Notes: generated by a model from the sequence alone, not told the origin. 64,000 nucleotides of DNA from an uncultured Kushneria sp. (GCF_947497025.1 NZ_CANMFC010000007.1:62001-126000), one strand, 5' to 3'; positions 38,802 to 48,124 are shown, counted from the first letter of the stretch. Made by a program: numbers and translations.

Positions 38802-39815
38802 TCATCCTGTGCCAGGCGCTACCGGTGCCACGGGCCGGGCCAGCAGTAGTGCTCTTGCCCCGCGCTCGACATTGGCATTGGGAAACACGACATGCACCGG
38901 TGCCTCCTTTACGACCCATTCGCCGTAGGCACCGTCGCGGACAAGACAGCAGCCAGGAGAGAATTCGGTAAAATTGGCGATGTCATCGGCAAAGCACAGG
39001 TGAAAGTCATCGCTTTCGCGCATGATTTCATCGACCACGGTAAAGCGCAAAAGCGGCGTATGGCCTGATGTATTGTCATGGGTGCCGGCGATGCGCGCGC
39101 GCAGCAGATCCAGCATCGGCGCCAGTGGCTCGAGATCGTTGCTGCCAAAGGGGGCCACGCGGCCCAGCTCCAGCGTAAAGCCCTGAGCGCCATGATAGTG
39201 GCGACTGTAGTGCGAAAATGTCCAGCTGTGCTGATGCTGGGAAAGCCCGGCCTGAATGCCGGCATCGGCCAGTTGCTGCCAGACGGCGTCAGGCGTTGGC
39301 GTGTCGCTGAAGGGTTCGACGGCAAAGCGGGGATAGCGGCTGTCGCGGATGGCGGTATGCATGTCCAGGTGCAGCACCGGACCGGAAACCCCGGCCACGA
39401 AGCGGTCCACGGCATGCATCAGCTCAAGGGCACGCAGGCACTCGAATCGGTTGTCGTCCTGAAGCAGGGTCTCGCGGCGAAAGAGTCGATTGAGGTTGGT
39501 GTCGAGATAGCGCTGCCCTTTGGCAATGGCACGACGGTTGCCCAGAATCAGCAGGGCAGGTGCCCCGACGTGTAGTTGCCCGGCATCGAGTGCCGCCAGA
39601 AGCTCGCCGAAAAGCTCGATCGGGGCCGTCTCATCGCCGTGAATGCCGGCCGAAATAATGGTGGCGCCCGGCGGTTCACTGGATGCCTGCGGCCATAGTG
39701 CAATGACCCCCGGGGCATACTCGACCACCGATACGCCTGGCAATGCGCCACAATCCGACCACACTGTCAGCTCATCGGCCGCGATGAAATCGGCAAAGTA
39801 ATCGCTCAGTGACAT
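38802..39815 (-). CDS. astE: Succinylglutamate desuccinylase
   Basis: Zinc enzyme completing the AST pathway: N-succinylglutamate to succinate and glutamate. The 337 residues carry the zinc and catalytic motifs ISAGIHGDETAPIE, HLDMHTAIRDS and FTLELGRVAPFG with the family glutamate. GAGGGG lies five bases before the ATG. It is separated from astC-aruFG-astD-astB by 12 kb but lies just upstream of the basic amino acid ABC transporter, so the two loci should be controlled together; a shared ArgR-type site was not found by eye. Confidence 0.94.
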   Translation of the reverse strand: MSLSDYFADFIAADELTVWSDCGALPGVSVVEYAPGVIALWPQASSEPPGATIISAGIHGDETAPIELFGELLAALDAGQLHVGAPALLILGNRRAIAKGQRYLDTNLNRLFRRETLLQDDNRFECLRALELMHAVDRFVAGVSGPVLHLDMHTAIRDSRYPRFAVEPFSDTPTPDAVWQQLADAGIQAGLSQHQHSWTFSHYSRHYHGAQGFTLELGRVAPFGSNDLEPLAPMLDLLRARIAGTHDNTSGHTPLLRFTVVDEIMRESDDFHLCFADDIANFTEFSPGCCLVRDGAYGEWVVKEAPVHVVFPNANVERGARALLLARPVAPVAPGTG

Positions 39816-39961
39816 GCTTGCCCCTCATTGTTATGCAATCGGCAGTCTGTAGTGTACGCCAGGATGGCCATATTAACGCCTGATACCACAGGGCAGGGGT
39901 CGTTATGAAGAAGGTCGTTCTGAAAAAGATCGTCTGATGAAGAACGTTCCGGAGAATGATC

Positions 39962-40867
39962 ATGGATGCCCGTCTGGAGCAGCAAACGCTGAAGCGCTCG
40001 ATCGCAGCGACGCTGTGCGTGTCATTGCTCGGGATCGTTTTTGGTCTTGTCTCGGGATCGGCGTCCATTTTGTTTGATGGCATGTTCTCGGCCATCGATT
40101 CGATCATGTCGGCGCTGTCGCTTTTTGTGGCGCGTCTGGCCATGCGCGATAGCAGTGACCGATTTCAGCATGGTTTCTGGCATCTGGAGCCGCTGGTGGC
40201 AGCGCTTAACGGCGCGATCCTGACGCTTTTATGCCTGTATGCCTTTCTTAATGCCGTGCAGGGCATCATCAAGGGCGGCCACGCACTGGCCTTTGGTCCT
40301 GCTCTGGGGTATGCCCTGGTGGTGGCCGTGATCTGTCTTGTCATGTATCGCATGGAAAAGCGCGTTAACGCCCGCATTGATTCGGTCTTCATCCGAATCG
40401 ATGCCCAGAGCTGGCTGATGGCGGGCCTGATCACGCTGGCGCTGATCGTGGCCTTCGCGCTGTCGCTGGTGCTGGAGCGCACGGCCTGGGTCATCTATAC
40501 GCCCTATGTGGATGTGGTACTGCTGGCGGTTCTGACCCTGTGCTTTCTGCCCGTACCCATCGGCATCGTGATTCGGGCCATGAAGGAGGTGCTTTTGATC
40601 GCGCCCCGCGAGCTGGATCAACAGGTGCATGCCGTGATGGAAAGCGTCATGCAGCGCGATGGGCTCAGACACTACTACAGTCATGTCGCCCGGACCGGCC
40701 GCGGACATTTTATCGAGATTCATATTCTGACCACGCCGGAGTTTGCCGCGCGCGAGGGGGTGGCCACGCTGGATGACGTGCGCACCCAGATCGGTGCAGC
40801 ACTGGACATTGCCCCGCAGCAGCGCTGGTTTACGGTCTGCTTTACGGCCGATGAGCGCTGGATGTGA
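39962..40867 (+). CDS. Cation diffusion facilitator-like transporter
   Basis: A 301-residue protein with about five or six helices and a C-terminal soluble domain, matching the CDF layout. I start at 39962, six bases after GGAGA. Family marks are SGSASILFDGMFSAIDSIMSA in helix 2 and FQHGFWHLEPLVAALNG, like the CDF HPFGHGKAEPL segment. In the helix 5 region, where metal carriers have H/D-x3-D, this protein reads IDAQSWLMAG, so one metal-site half looks altered. Metal specificity cannot be stated. It is followed by an ABC1 kinase gene 60 bases later. Confidence 0.8.
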   Translation: MDARLEQQTLKRSIAATLCVSLLGIVFGLVSGSASILFDGMFSAIDSIMSALSLFVARLAMRDSSDRFQHGFWHLEPLVAALNGAILTLLCLYAFLNAVQGIIKGGHALAFGPALGYALVVAVICLVMYRMEKRVNARIDSVFIRIDAQSWLMAGLITLALIVAFALSLVLERTAWVIYTPYVDVVLLAVLTLCFLPVPIGIVIRAMKEVLLIAPRELDQQVHAVMESVMQRDGLRHYYSHVARTGRGHFIEIHILTTPEFAAREGVATLDDVRTQIGAALDIAPQQRWFTVCFTADERWM

Positions 40868-40927
40868 TCATGACGGGCACGGCGTAGTGTCCAGTGTCAC
40901 CGTGAACGCCTGAAAGGAGTCACGTTA

Positions 40928-42178
40928 ATGAGAGAGCGAGGCAGAACCCGCAGGATGCTGGGCATGGGCGCGCGCACCGGCGGGGCCCTGTTGCGCTCGC
41001 GCATGGGGCGTGACGCCGGCTGGGAGGCGCTCGGTGAGCAGCTGTTCAACGAGCTTTCCGAGCTCAAGGGTCCGGCCATGAAACTGGCCCAGATCATGGC
41101 GCAGTGGGATGACCTGCTGCCCCCGGCGCTGGCCGAGCAGCTGGCGCGACTGCAGCGTCAGGCCCGCCCCATGCCCTGGGAAGACATCCGCCGAACCCTG
41201 GTGGATGAGTTTGGCGACCTGGAGGCGGCCTTTGCCAATATCGAGCCCACGCCCTTTGCCAGCGCTTCCATGGGCCAGGTGCATCGCGCCACCACCCATG
41301 ACGGCGAGACACTGGTGCTCAAGGTGCAGTATCCCGGTCTTGAGCGCGTGTTGGAGCAGGATCTGGTGCAGGTGCGGCGCATGATGCGCCTGATGCGCTG
41401 GATGAAGGTGCCCCAGGCCCGGCTGGATGCCATGTTTGACGAGTTTGCCGATAGCCTGCGCAAGGAGCTCGACTACCGCGCCGAATTCGAGGCACTGGTG
41501 CGCTATCGAGCACGTTACGCCGACAATGATGGTCTGCGCTTTCCCGAGCCACTGGCGGACTATTCCGGTGACCGGGTGCTCGCCATGCGTTACCTGCCCG
41601 GGATTCCCATGCGGGAGGCGGAAGGGATGGAGGATAGTGTTCGCCAGACCCTGGCCGCCAATCTGGGCGACTGGCTGACCGAGGAGCTGTTCACGCATCG
41701 AGAGCTGCACGCCGACCCACACGCCGGCAACTTTGCCACCGACGAGGAGGGTCGGTTGATTGTCTATGACCTGGGCGCGGTGATCAGCGTGCCCGAGGCG
41801 CGGCTGCGCTCGATGATGCAGCTTCTGGGGGCGGCCATCGAGGATGACCCGATGGGCATGGATGAAGCGCTGCGTTCGATGGGCGGACGCCAGGGGGAAG
41901 GGGCACCGCTGGCGCTGTATCGTGAATCGGCGGCCGCCATGCGACCGCTGTTCGAGCCCGGCGAGCAGGACTTCAGCGATGCGCGCATTCATTACCGTCT
42001 ACGTGAAATCAGCCCGCGGGTCTGGTCGGCCATGGACCGACTGCAGCCGCCGGCCGATACCATGCTGCTGTCGCGTACCCTTAACGGACACTACTGGAAC
42101 ATGGTGCGTCTCAAGGCGCGGCTGGACATGCACGCGCACACCCGGCCGCTGCTGGCCTGGGCCCGAGAGGAGTCGTGA
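40928..42178 (+). CDS. ABC1/UbiB-family atypical kinase-like protein
   Basis: A 416-residue member of the AarF/UbiB/ADCK family, ATPases that assist quinone or lipid metabolism. Family elements: the N-terminal ELKGPAMKLAQ (KxGQ-type motif, here KLAQ), the Ala-rich loop PFASASMGQVHRA, VLKVQYPGLE with the ATP lysine, and HADPHAGNFATDEEGRLIVYDLGAV with catalytic-loop and metal residues. It lacks the C-terminal membrane helices of UbiB and is preceded by a suitable AAGGAG site. A role other than ubiquinone synthesis is likely. Confidence 0.88.
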   Translation: MRERGRTRRMLGMGARTGGALLRSRMGRDAGWEALGEQLFNELSELKGPAMKLAQIMAQWDDLLPPALAEQLARLQRQARPMPWEDIRRTLVDEFGDLEAAFANIEPTPFASASMGQVHRATTHDGETLVLKVQYPGLERVLEQDLVQVRRMMRLMRWMKVPQARLDAMFDEFADSLRKELDYRAEFEALVRYRARYADNDGLRFPEPLADYSGDRVLAMRYLPGIPMREAEGMEDSVRQTLAANLGDWLTEELFTHRELHADPHAGNFATDEEGRLIVYDLGAVISVPEARLRSMMQLLGAAIEDDPMGMDEALRSMGGRQGEGAPLALYRESAAAMRPLFEPGEQDFSDARIHYRLREISPRVWSAMDRLQPPADTMLLSRTLNGHYWNMVRLKARLDMHAHTRPLLAWAREES

Positions 42179-42191
42179 CACCGTGTTGGCG

Positions 42192-42515
42192 TCACTGACT
42201 GCCGGAGACCAGTTTGAGCCCGACCACCGAGGCGATGATCAGGGCAATGAAGCCCAGCCGGATCGGGCTTCTCGGCTCGCCCCAGAACAGCATGCCCAAC
42301 AGCGCACTGGCCACCGTGCCGATGGCGGTAAAGACGGCGTAGGCGATGCCCAGACTGATCTCGCGCATGGCAAACGAGATGAATGCCAGCGACAGGCCAA
42401 AACCGATCACCAGCATGGCCAGGCCCTGCCGGCGCGAGCCGCGATTGAACTTCTCGATGCCGGTTACGCCGACCACTTCCATGAGTCCCGAAACGATCAG
42501 TGCGAGCCAGTACAT
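42192..42515 (-). CDS. Small multidrug resistance protein, YkkD-like subunit
   Basis: A 107-residue four-helix exporter. The start at 42515 (MYWLALIVSGLMEVVGVTG) overlaps the upstream SMR gene by 19 bases. The essential helix-1 Glu is residue 13 (GLMEVVG). IEKFNRGSRRQ and LGIAYAVFTAIGTVASALLGMLFWGEP resemble B. subtilis YkkD more than homodimeric EmrE. The paired arrangement implies a heterodimer with the next gene, possibly exporting guanidinium or cationic drugs. Confidence 0.85.
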   Translation of the reverse strand: MYWLALIVSGLMEVVGVTGIEKFNRGSRRQGLAMLVIGFGLSLAFISFAMREISLGIAYAVFTAIGTVASALLGMLFWGEPRSPIRLGFIALIIASVVGLKLVSGSQ

Positions 42516-42844
42516 GACGCCTCCTTTTGATCGGAGGAGTAGAGTTTGAGGCCGACCACCCCGGTCAGCAGAGTCATGATCAACATCAGCGTCAGGGCAT
42601 TGAAGGGCGCGCCCAGAAAGGCGATATCGACCAGTACGGTGCCCATTGCTCCAAGGCCGACAAAGACGGTGTAGACCGTCGTGGTGGGCAGTGTCCGGGC
42701 CATCCATGTCGCCAGGCCCAGGCTCAGAGTGACCAGCACCAGCGTGCCCAGCCACTCGACAGGGCCCTGGGCATACTTGGCGCCCATCGCCCAGCCGATT
42801 TCACACAGTGTGGCCGGCAGCATCAGCCACCATTTTGATGCCAT
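42497..42844 (-). CDS. Small multidrug resistance protein, YkkC-like subunit
   Basis: A 115-residue four-helix SMR protein, with essential Glu15 in TLCEIGWAMGAKYAQG and TTTVYTVFVGLGAMGTVLVDIAF, resembling YkkC and Gdx. It is the first gene of the overlapping pair. Its promoter region is shared with the divergent TetR gene and holds a perfect 16-bp palindrome at 42888-42903, so repression by that regulator is very likely. No guanidine riboswitch is apparent in the short leader. Confidence 0.87.
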   Translation of the reverse strand: MASKWWLMLPATLCEIGWAMGAKYAQGPVEWLGTLVLVTLSLGLATWMARTLPTTTVYTVFVGLGAMGTVLVDIAFLGAPFNALTLMLIMTLLTGVVGLKLYSSDQKEASCTGSH

Positions 42845-42887
42845 GGGAAACCTCTCTTTCTGCAGGAAAACGGACAGGGGTTGTTGG

Positions 42888-42903
42888 ACTAACGATCGTT
42901 AGT
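42888..42903. promoter_or_regulatory. Perfect palindromic operator for the TetR regulator
   Basis: ACTAACGATCGTTAGT is a perfect 16-bp palindrome in the middle of the 121-base divergent gap between the SMR pair and the TetR gene. A TTGTTG box (42881-42886) overlaps its left flank and may be the tetR -35. Confidence 0.82.
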
Positions 42904-42965
42904 TAGCCTAGTCTCGCCAGCGCCTACCAGCAACCCCTGGCCATTTTCCGGAAAGAGACGCCGTC

Positions 42966-43544
42966 ATGAGCACTGAGACACGGATAAAGGAGATCGGCCT
43001 CAGGCTGTTTGCCGAACAGGGCTACGAGGCCACGCCGCTGTCGGCCATCGCGCGCGAGGTCGGCATTCGTACGCCGTCGCTTTATAACCACTTCACCAGC
43101 AAGGAGGCGCTGTTTCTGACCCTGGTGGAGGAAGTCGAGGCACAGATGCTGGGCGTGATCGAGCAGAGTCTGGCCGGGGAGGATAATGTCGAAAAACGTC
43201 TTCAGAGGCTGTTACAGGCCAGCCGCGACTTTATTTTCGATTCAGGCAAGGGCGTGTTCTATAAACGCTTTTTGCTGTTTCCGCCGCCATCGCTGGCCAC
43301 ACCGCTCAAGCAGATCAGCCGCGAGAGCGAGGGCGCCATCGATGAACTGTTGAAAAGGGCCTTTCAGGCTGGCGTCGCGCAGGGTTGCCTACGCGATGAC
43401 CTTGATGAAAACGACTTTATCAGTATGACCTACTGCGTCATCGACGGGCTTTTCAGCGAAAGCTTTCTTTATGACCGCCAGACCCTCGACCAGCGTCTGG
43501 TCAGCATCTGGCGCGTCTTCCGGGCCGGTATCGTTGCGCGCTGA
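42966..43544 (+). CDS. TetR-family repressor of the SMR pair
   Basis: A 192-residue regulator with an N-terminal helix-turn-helix (TRIKEIGLRLFAEQGYEATPLSAIAREVGIRTPSLYNHF, split across residues 4-45) and a divergent C-terminal ligand domain. Its divergent position to the SMR genes and the palindrome between them indicate autoregulation and repression of the exporter. The effector would be an exported cation or drug; that is inference. Confidence 0.88.
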   Translation: MSTETRIKEIGLRLFAEQGYEATPLSAIAREVGIRTPSLYNHFTSKEALFLTLVEEVEAQMLGVIEQSLAGEDNVEKRLQRLLQASRDFIFDSGKGVFYKRFLLFPPPSLATPLKQISRESEGAIDELLKRAFQAGVAQGCLRDDLDENDFISMTYCVIDGLFSESFLYDRQTLDQRLVSIWRVFRAGIVAR

Positions 43545-43556
43545 TCCGGCGTCAGG

Positions 43557-44096
43557 TCATGCCTTTTCCGGGGCGTGCGAAATGCGCATCAGGGCCTCGG
43601 TATCAAAGCCGCTTTGACGGGCAAGATTGACCATGTGCTCGTACATGTCAGATGTGATGCTCGGCGAGCGGGCCAGCAGCCAGAGAAAACCGTGGTTGGG
43701 GCCGGCCACGATGGCGTGCTCGTAGTCGTCATCGAGCCAGAGGATGTTGTAGCCGGCGTAGAAGGGGCCGAAAAAGGACACTCGAAAACGTCCGATGGTG
43801 GGTCCTTCTTCAAAAAAGGCCTTGCCTTCGGCCTCGTCCCACTCGCCATCCTCCGGGTTGAAACCCCGGTTGGTGACGGCCACGCCACCATCGTCACGCA
43901 TCGCGTAGTGCGCCGTGACCTGTTCCAGGCCCCGCTCGAAGCTGTGATTTAGCCGCGCGATTTCATACCACAGGCCCAGGTAGCGCTTCAGCTCGAAGTC
44001 TTCCACGGCCCGACACCCGCTCGGCATTCCCGTTTCACCGCCCATGGCACTGGCCAGGCTTCCCAGTAATCCTTTCAGATCGGCCATGTCAGGCAT
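43557..44096 (-). CDS. Lipocalin family protein (Blc-like, no signal sequence)
   Basis: A 179-residue lipocalin. I start at 44096 ([15 protein letters not shown]), with AGGAG seven bases upstream. Lipocalin motifs include [18 protein letters not shown] near 55 (GxW region), the [11 protein letters not shown] strand, [21 protein letters not shown] and [10 protein letters not shown]. coli Blc is an outer-membrane lipoprotein, but here no signal peptide or lipobox precedes the domain, so the protein is probably cytoplasmic; a bound lipid or heme-like ligand is unknown. Confidence 0.85.
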   Translation of the reverse strand: MPDMADLKGLLGSLASAMGGETGMPSGCRAVEDFELKRYLGLWYEIARLNHSFERGLEQVTAHYAMRDDGGVAVTNRGFNPEDGEWDEAEGKAFFEEGPTIGRFRVSFFGPFYAGYNILWLDDDYEHAIVAGPNHGFLWLLARSPSITSDMYEHMVNLARQSGFDTEALMRISHAPEKA

Positions 44097-44232
44097 GTCA
44101 TGCTCCTTTCGGTCAAATGGATACGCGGTTGGCTTGAATGACCTCAAGTCTAGTCACTGTCGGCCGATGTTGTGCATTGAGTCGCGCCATTACGGTGCAG
44201 GTGATGGACATGGGGTCCGCAGGGAGAGAAAC

Positions 44233-45876
44233 ATGGCGTCGCAGGCAGGCTGGACGGAAATGACACCAGGAGAGCACACGGTCTCTCACCATGATGAAAA
44301 GGCGACACGGCGTCGTCGCACGAGCTTCAGTCTGGGCAACTGGACGCTGAGAAAGAAGATGTTCGCCATCCTGGCGCTGATGTGGGTTGGCATGATGGTA
44401 TTGGTGACCAGCATGGCATGGAATGCCCGTGACATGATGTTTGAAGAACGTCAGCGCAGCCTGCAGGCCACCGTGGGTGTGGCGCATACGCTGTTCGCGC
44501 GGTACCAGGAGCGCGCCAATGCCGGCGAGTTTACCCAGGAAGAAGCCCGACTAAGAGGACTGGATGCACTGGCCGGTCTGCGCTTTGGCGATGACCGCCA
44601 GAACTATATCTTTGCCTTTGATGACAGCGCGCGCGTGCTTTATCACCCGCGTCGTGACAGCGGCGATGACATGTCGACCTATACCGATCCCAATGGCGTT
44701 GCCGTGTATGGTGAACTGCTGAAAGAGGCGCTCGCCAATGGAAGCGGCTTTGTCAGCTATGACTCACGTGATGCCAACGGTGAGGAACTGCTGCCCAAGC
44801 TGGGCTATGTCGAGCGCTTCGCGCCCTGGCAGATCAATCTGGCGGCCGGGGTCTATACCGATGATATTCGGAATGCCTTTTTAAGCAAGCTCGTTCAGTA
44901 CGTGGTGTTGTTGAGCGCCGTGGGTGCGTTGCTGACCGTGGCGTTTTTGCTGTTGACCCGCAATATCTATCGGGGACTGGGCGGCGAGCCTGCCTACGCC
45001 ATCGACTGCGTGCGCGAAATTGCGGCTGGGCGACTGGGCACGCGCCTCGATCTGAAACGCGGTGATCAGACCAGTCTTCTTTATCACATTGAGCACATGC
45101 GCGCAGAGCTTGCCGAGACCATCGCCAGCATTCGCCAGGCGAGTGAGTCAATCGATGTGGGCGCTCGTGAAATTGCCGCCGGCAACAACGACCTGTCTGC
45201 GCGTACCGAACAGCAGGCCGCCTCGCTGGAAGAAACGGCGGCGAGCATGGAAGAGCTGACGGCCACCGTGCGCCAGAATGCCGATAACGCTGCCCAGGCC
45301 ACGCGCCTGTCCCAGACGGCTTCCAGCGAGATGGACGGCGGGCGTGAAGTCATTCAGCGTGTTGTGGCGACCATGAGCGAGATTCGTGAAAGCTCCAGCA
45401 AGATCAGCGAAATCATTACCATGATCGACAGTATCGCCTTCCAGACCAACCTGCTGGCGCTTAACGCAGCCGTTGAGGCCGCTCGTGCCGGCGAGCAGGG
45501 TCGCGGCTTTGCTGTGGTGGCCGGAGAGGTTCGCCAGCTCGCCAGTCGTTCGGCGACCGCCGCCAGCGATATCAAGGCGCTGATCGAGCGCTCGGTGGCG
45601 CAGGTCGCCAGCGGCACCACGCTCGTTGATGAAGCCGATACCACCATGGCGACCATCACCCAGAGCTCGCGTCGGGTCAATGATTTGATGGCCGAGATTG
45701 CAGCGGCCTCCAAGGAGCAGACCAGCGGCATCGAACAGGTCAATCAGGCTGTTAGCCAGATGGATCAGGTGACGCAGCAAAACGCCGCGCTGGTGGAGGA
45801 GGCGGCTGCCGCTGCTTCCTCGCTGGAAGAGCAGTCCGGACGTTTGTATCAGTCCGTGGTTCGCTTCGCGATCTGA
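44233..45876 (+). CDS. Methyl-accepting chemotaxis protein with single Cache domain
   Basis: A 547-residue chemoreceptor. Start at 44233 with GGGAGAG upstream. After a 45-residue cytoplasmic leader comes helix 1 ([20 protein letters not shown]), a periplasmic sCache_2-type sensor ([25 protein letters not shown]), helix 2 near 215-240, a HAMP segment, and the signalling hairpin with the tip around [20 protein letters not shown] and [15 protein letters not shown]. The ligand is unknown; sCache_2 domains often sense small organic acids. It ends at a strong terminator. Confidence 0.93.
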   Translation: MASQAGWTEMTPGEHTVSHHDEKATRRRRTSFSLGNWTLRKKMFAILALMWVGMMVLVTSMAWNARDMMFEERQRSLQATVGVAHTLFARYQERANAGEFTQEEARLRGLDALAGLRFGDDRQNYIFAFDDSARVLYHPRRDSGDDMSTYTDPNGVAVYGELLKEALANGSGFVSYDSRDANGEELLPKLGYVERFAPWQINLAAGVYTDDIRNAFLSKLVQYVVLLSAVGALLTVAFLLLTRNIYRGLGGEPAYAIDCVREIAAGRLGTRLDLKRGDQTSLLYHIEHMRAELAETIASIRQASESIDVGAREIAAGNNDLSARTEQQAASLEETAASMEELTATVRQNADNAAQATRLSQTASSEMDGGREVIQRVVATMSEIRESSSKISEIITMIDSIAFQTNLLALNAAVEAARAGEQGRGFAVVAGEVRQLASRSATAASDIKALIERSVAQVASGTTLVDEADTTMATITQSSRRVNDLMAEIAAASKEQTSGIEQVNQAVSQMDQVTQQNAALVEEAAAAASSLEEQSGRLYQSVVRFAI

Positions 45877-45900
45877 GCCCGGGGGCGCCGAGATGAAAAG

Positions 45901-45939
45901 AGGGCCGCATCACTATCATGATGCGGCCCTTTCTTTTTT
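45901..45939 (+). terminator. Rho-independent terminator after the chemoreceptor
   Basis: A 12-bp perfect stem AGGGCCGCATCA/TGATGCGGCCCT with loop CTATCA, followed by a T-rich run. Confidence 0.93.
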
Positions 45940-45998
45940 ATCGTGACGGCAGCTCCATCGCAACGCCATAAATAGCGTGATGGTTGCCGGTCAGCTGG

Positions 45999-47078
45999 TC
46001 AGCCGGCCCTGATGGCCTCGGCGACAGCTTCGCCCAGCTCACTGGTGGTGCCCTTGCCGCCCAGATCCTGGGTCAGCGGAGTGTTTTCGGGGCCTGCTGC
46101 CAGCACGCGTTCGATGGCCTCTACCATGGCCTTGCCGGCATCAACGTGACCGAGGTGCTCAAGCATCATCGCCGCTGACCAGATCTGGCCGATCGGATTG
46201 GCAATGCCCCGGCCTGCGATATCCGGTGCGCTGCCGTGGACCGGCTCGAAAAGACTCGGGAAGCGGCCTTCGGGATTGATGTTGGCCGACGGCGCCACGC
46301 CGATGGTGCCGGTACAGGCCGGGCCCAGATCCGAGAGAATGTCGCCGAACAGGTTGCTGGCCACGACCACATCGAACCAGTCCGGGTGCAGCACAAAGTT
46401 GGCGGTCAGGATGTCGATATGGAACTTGTCGACGTTGATGTCCGGATAGCCTTTGGCCATCTCCACCACGCGCTCATCCCAATAGGGCATGGTGATCGAG
46501 ATGCCGTTGGATTTGGTGGCGGAGGTGAGCTTTTTGCGCGGGCGGGTCATGGCCAGCTCAAAGGCAAACTTCAGTACGCGATCGATGCCGGTCCGGGTCA
46601 TGACCGTATCCTGAATCACCACCTCGCGGTCGGTGCCTTCAAACATCCTGCCGCCGACGCTGGAATACTCGCCCTCAGTGTTTTCCCGCACGACGTAGAA
46701 ATCGATATCGCCGGGGGCGCGACCCGCCAGCGGGCTCCTGATGCCGGGCATCAATTTGCACGGGCGCAGATTGACGTACTGATCAAAGGCGCGGCGAAAC
46801 TGCAGAAGCGAGCCCCAAAGCGAAATATGATCCGGCACGCGCTCGGGCATGCCCACAGCGCCAAAGAAGATCGCATCCATGCCGCCCAGCTGGTCGCGCC
46901 AGTCATCAGGCATCATCTTGCCGTGGCGCTCATAGTAGTCGCAGCTGGCAAAATCGAACTCCGAAAAGCTCAAATCCAGTTTGAAACGATGCGCGGCCGC
47001 TTCCAGCGCGCGAACGCCCTCGGGCATGACTTCGTTACCGATGCCATCGCCGGGGATGACCGCAATGTTATGGCTCAT
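45999..47078 (-). CDS. Tartrate dehydrogenase / D-malate dehydrogenase (decarboxylating)
   Basis: Beta-decarboxylating dehydrogenase of 359 residues, TtuC/DmlA type, acting on tartrate or D-malate with NAD and Mn/K. Marks: VIPGDGIGNEVMPEGVRAL, FRRAFDQYVNLRPCKL (the family arginines), VVRENTEGEYSSVGGR, KSNGI, NLFGDILSDLGP and EPVHGSAPDIAGRGIANPIG. It is distinguished from IPM dehydrogenase by NLRPCKL and CDYYERHGKMMP. It follows the dehalogenase-like hydrolase by 45 bases in a likely operon and a DmlR-like LysR is divergent. Confidence 0.88.
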   Translation of the reverse strand: MSHNIAVIPGDGIGNEVMPEGVRALEAAAHRFKLDLSFSEFDFASCDYYERHGKMMPDDWRDQLGGMDAIFFGAVGMPERVPDHISLWGSLLQFRRAFDQYVNLRPCKLMPGIRSPLAGRAPGDIDFYVVRENTEGEYSSVGGRMFEGTDREVVIQDTVMTRTGIDRVLKFAFELAMTRPRKKLTSATKSNGISITMPYWDERVVEMAKGYPDINVDKFHIDILTANFVLHPDWFDVVVASNLFGDILSDLGPACTGTIGVAPSANINPEGRFPSLFEPVHGSAPDIAGRGIANPIGQIWSAAMMLEHLGHVDAGKAMVEAIERVLAAGPENTPLTQDLGGKGTTSELGEAVAEAIRAG

Positions 47079-47123
47079 GTTGAGCTCCTCTGATGGGCGA
47101 CAGGAAAGACTGACCGAGCGGGC

Positions 47124-48005
47124 TCAGTCAGCGTTGAAAAACACAAGGGCTTCCCGGATGACGTCGTCGGGACACTCCTCGGGCAGATAGTGGCCGCACG
47201 GCAGGGCACGGCCGCTGATATCCCGCGCACAGGCGCGCCATAGCGCCATCGGGTCAAACAGTTTTTCGATCACGCCATGTTTGCCCCACAGCACCCTGAG
47301 CGGGCAGCGGATGCGATGATCAGCGTTTCGATCGATGCGGTCATGGTCAAGATCGATGGTGTTGGCGGCCCGGTAGTCCTCACACATGGCGTGGGCCGTG
47401 CCCGGCAGCCTCATGGCGGCCCGGTAGGCGTCAAGGGCCTCAATAGAAAAGGGCGCAAGCCCCGCGTGGCGACCACCCATGACCTCTTCGATCCAGGCGT
47501 CGGGATTGGCCTCGATCAACCGCTCCGGCAGTGGGGCGGGCTGAATCAGCAAAAACCAGTGGAAATAGGCGCTGGCAAAGGCGCGATCGGTGCGCTCATA
47601 CATATCGAGCGTCGGGGCAATGTCGAGAAACATGGCACGCTCGACATGTTCCGGGTGGTCCAGACAGAGCCGATGGGCAACACGCGCGCCGCGATCATGC
47701 GCCAGCACTGAAAAGCGCTCAAAGCCCAGCGCCTGCATGAGCTGGCGCATGTCTTCGGCCATGACGCGCTTGCTGTAGGTCATATGTTCCGGATCGCCCG
47801 GCGGCTTTGAGGAGTGGCCATAGCCGCGCAGGTCCACCATGACGACATGAAAATGATCCTTCAGCGTCGGGGCAACCCGGTGCCAGATCACGTGCGTCTG
47901 TGGATGGCCGTGCAGTAATAACAGGGGCGGTCCCTGGCCGCCGGCACAGCCGTGCAGGGTGATCCCGTTCACGTCCAGATCGAAGGTTTCGAACATCTCC
48001 AGCAT
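47124..48005 (-). CDS. Haloacetate (fluoroacetate) dehalogenase-like alpha/beta hydrolase
   Basis: A 293-residue alpha/beta hydrolase beginning at 48005 (MLEMFETFDLDVNGI) with AGGAG six bases upstream. The nucleophile region AHDRGARVAHR replaces the usual Ser with Asp and keeps the two arginines that hold the carboxylate in fluoroacetate dehalogenase. Further matches are HGHPQTHVIWHRVAP, FLDIAP, the halide-site His-Trp in FHWFLL and the catalytic His in CGHYLPEE. This makes haloacetate hydrolysis likely, though epoxide hydrolases are related. Co-oriented with a tartrate/D-malate dehydrogenase. Confidence 0.82.
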   Translation of the reverse strand: MLEMFETFDLDVNGITLHGCAGGQGPPLLLLHGHPQTHVIWHRVAPTLKDHFHVVMVDLRGYGHSSKPPGDPEHMTYSKRVMAEDMRQLMQALGFERFSVLAHDRGARVAHRLCLDHPEHVERAMFLDIAPTLDMYERTDRAFASAYFHWFLLIQPAPLPERLIEANPDAWIEEVMGGRHAGLAPFSIEALDAYRAAMRLPGTAHAMCEDYRAANTIDLDHDRIDRNADHRIRCPLRVLWGKHGVIEKLFDPMALWRACARDISGRALPCGHYLPEECPDDVIREALVFFNAD

Positions 48006-48085
48006 GGAAGGCTCCTGCGTGGTGTTCATCATGACAGGTACTCTAAAGCATCATGCGACGTTTATAATCGCCCGCTCAGGCAATT

Positions 48086-48110
48086 GATTATTGAATCCAG
48101 GTAGATAATC
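48086..48110. promoter_or_regulatory. Candidate LysR binding dyad in the divergent promoter
   Basis: GATTAT (48086-48091) and ATAATC (48105-48110) form an inverted repeat with a 13-base spacer in the 119-base gap between the hydrolase operon and the LysR gene; the T-N11-A character fits LysR sites. A TATAAT at 48063-48068 is nearby. Confidence 0.5.
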
Positions 48111-48124
48111 GACGGGGAGCGCGC

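Noticed and set aside
40925-41992. 355-codon minus-strand open frame opposite the ABC1 kinase gene
   Set aside because: Antisense shadow; the plus strand encodes the complete kinase-like protein with its motifs.
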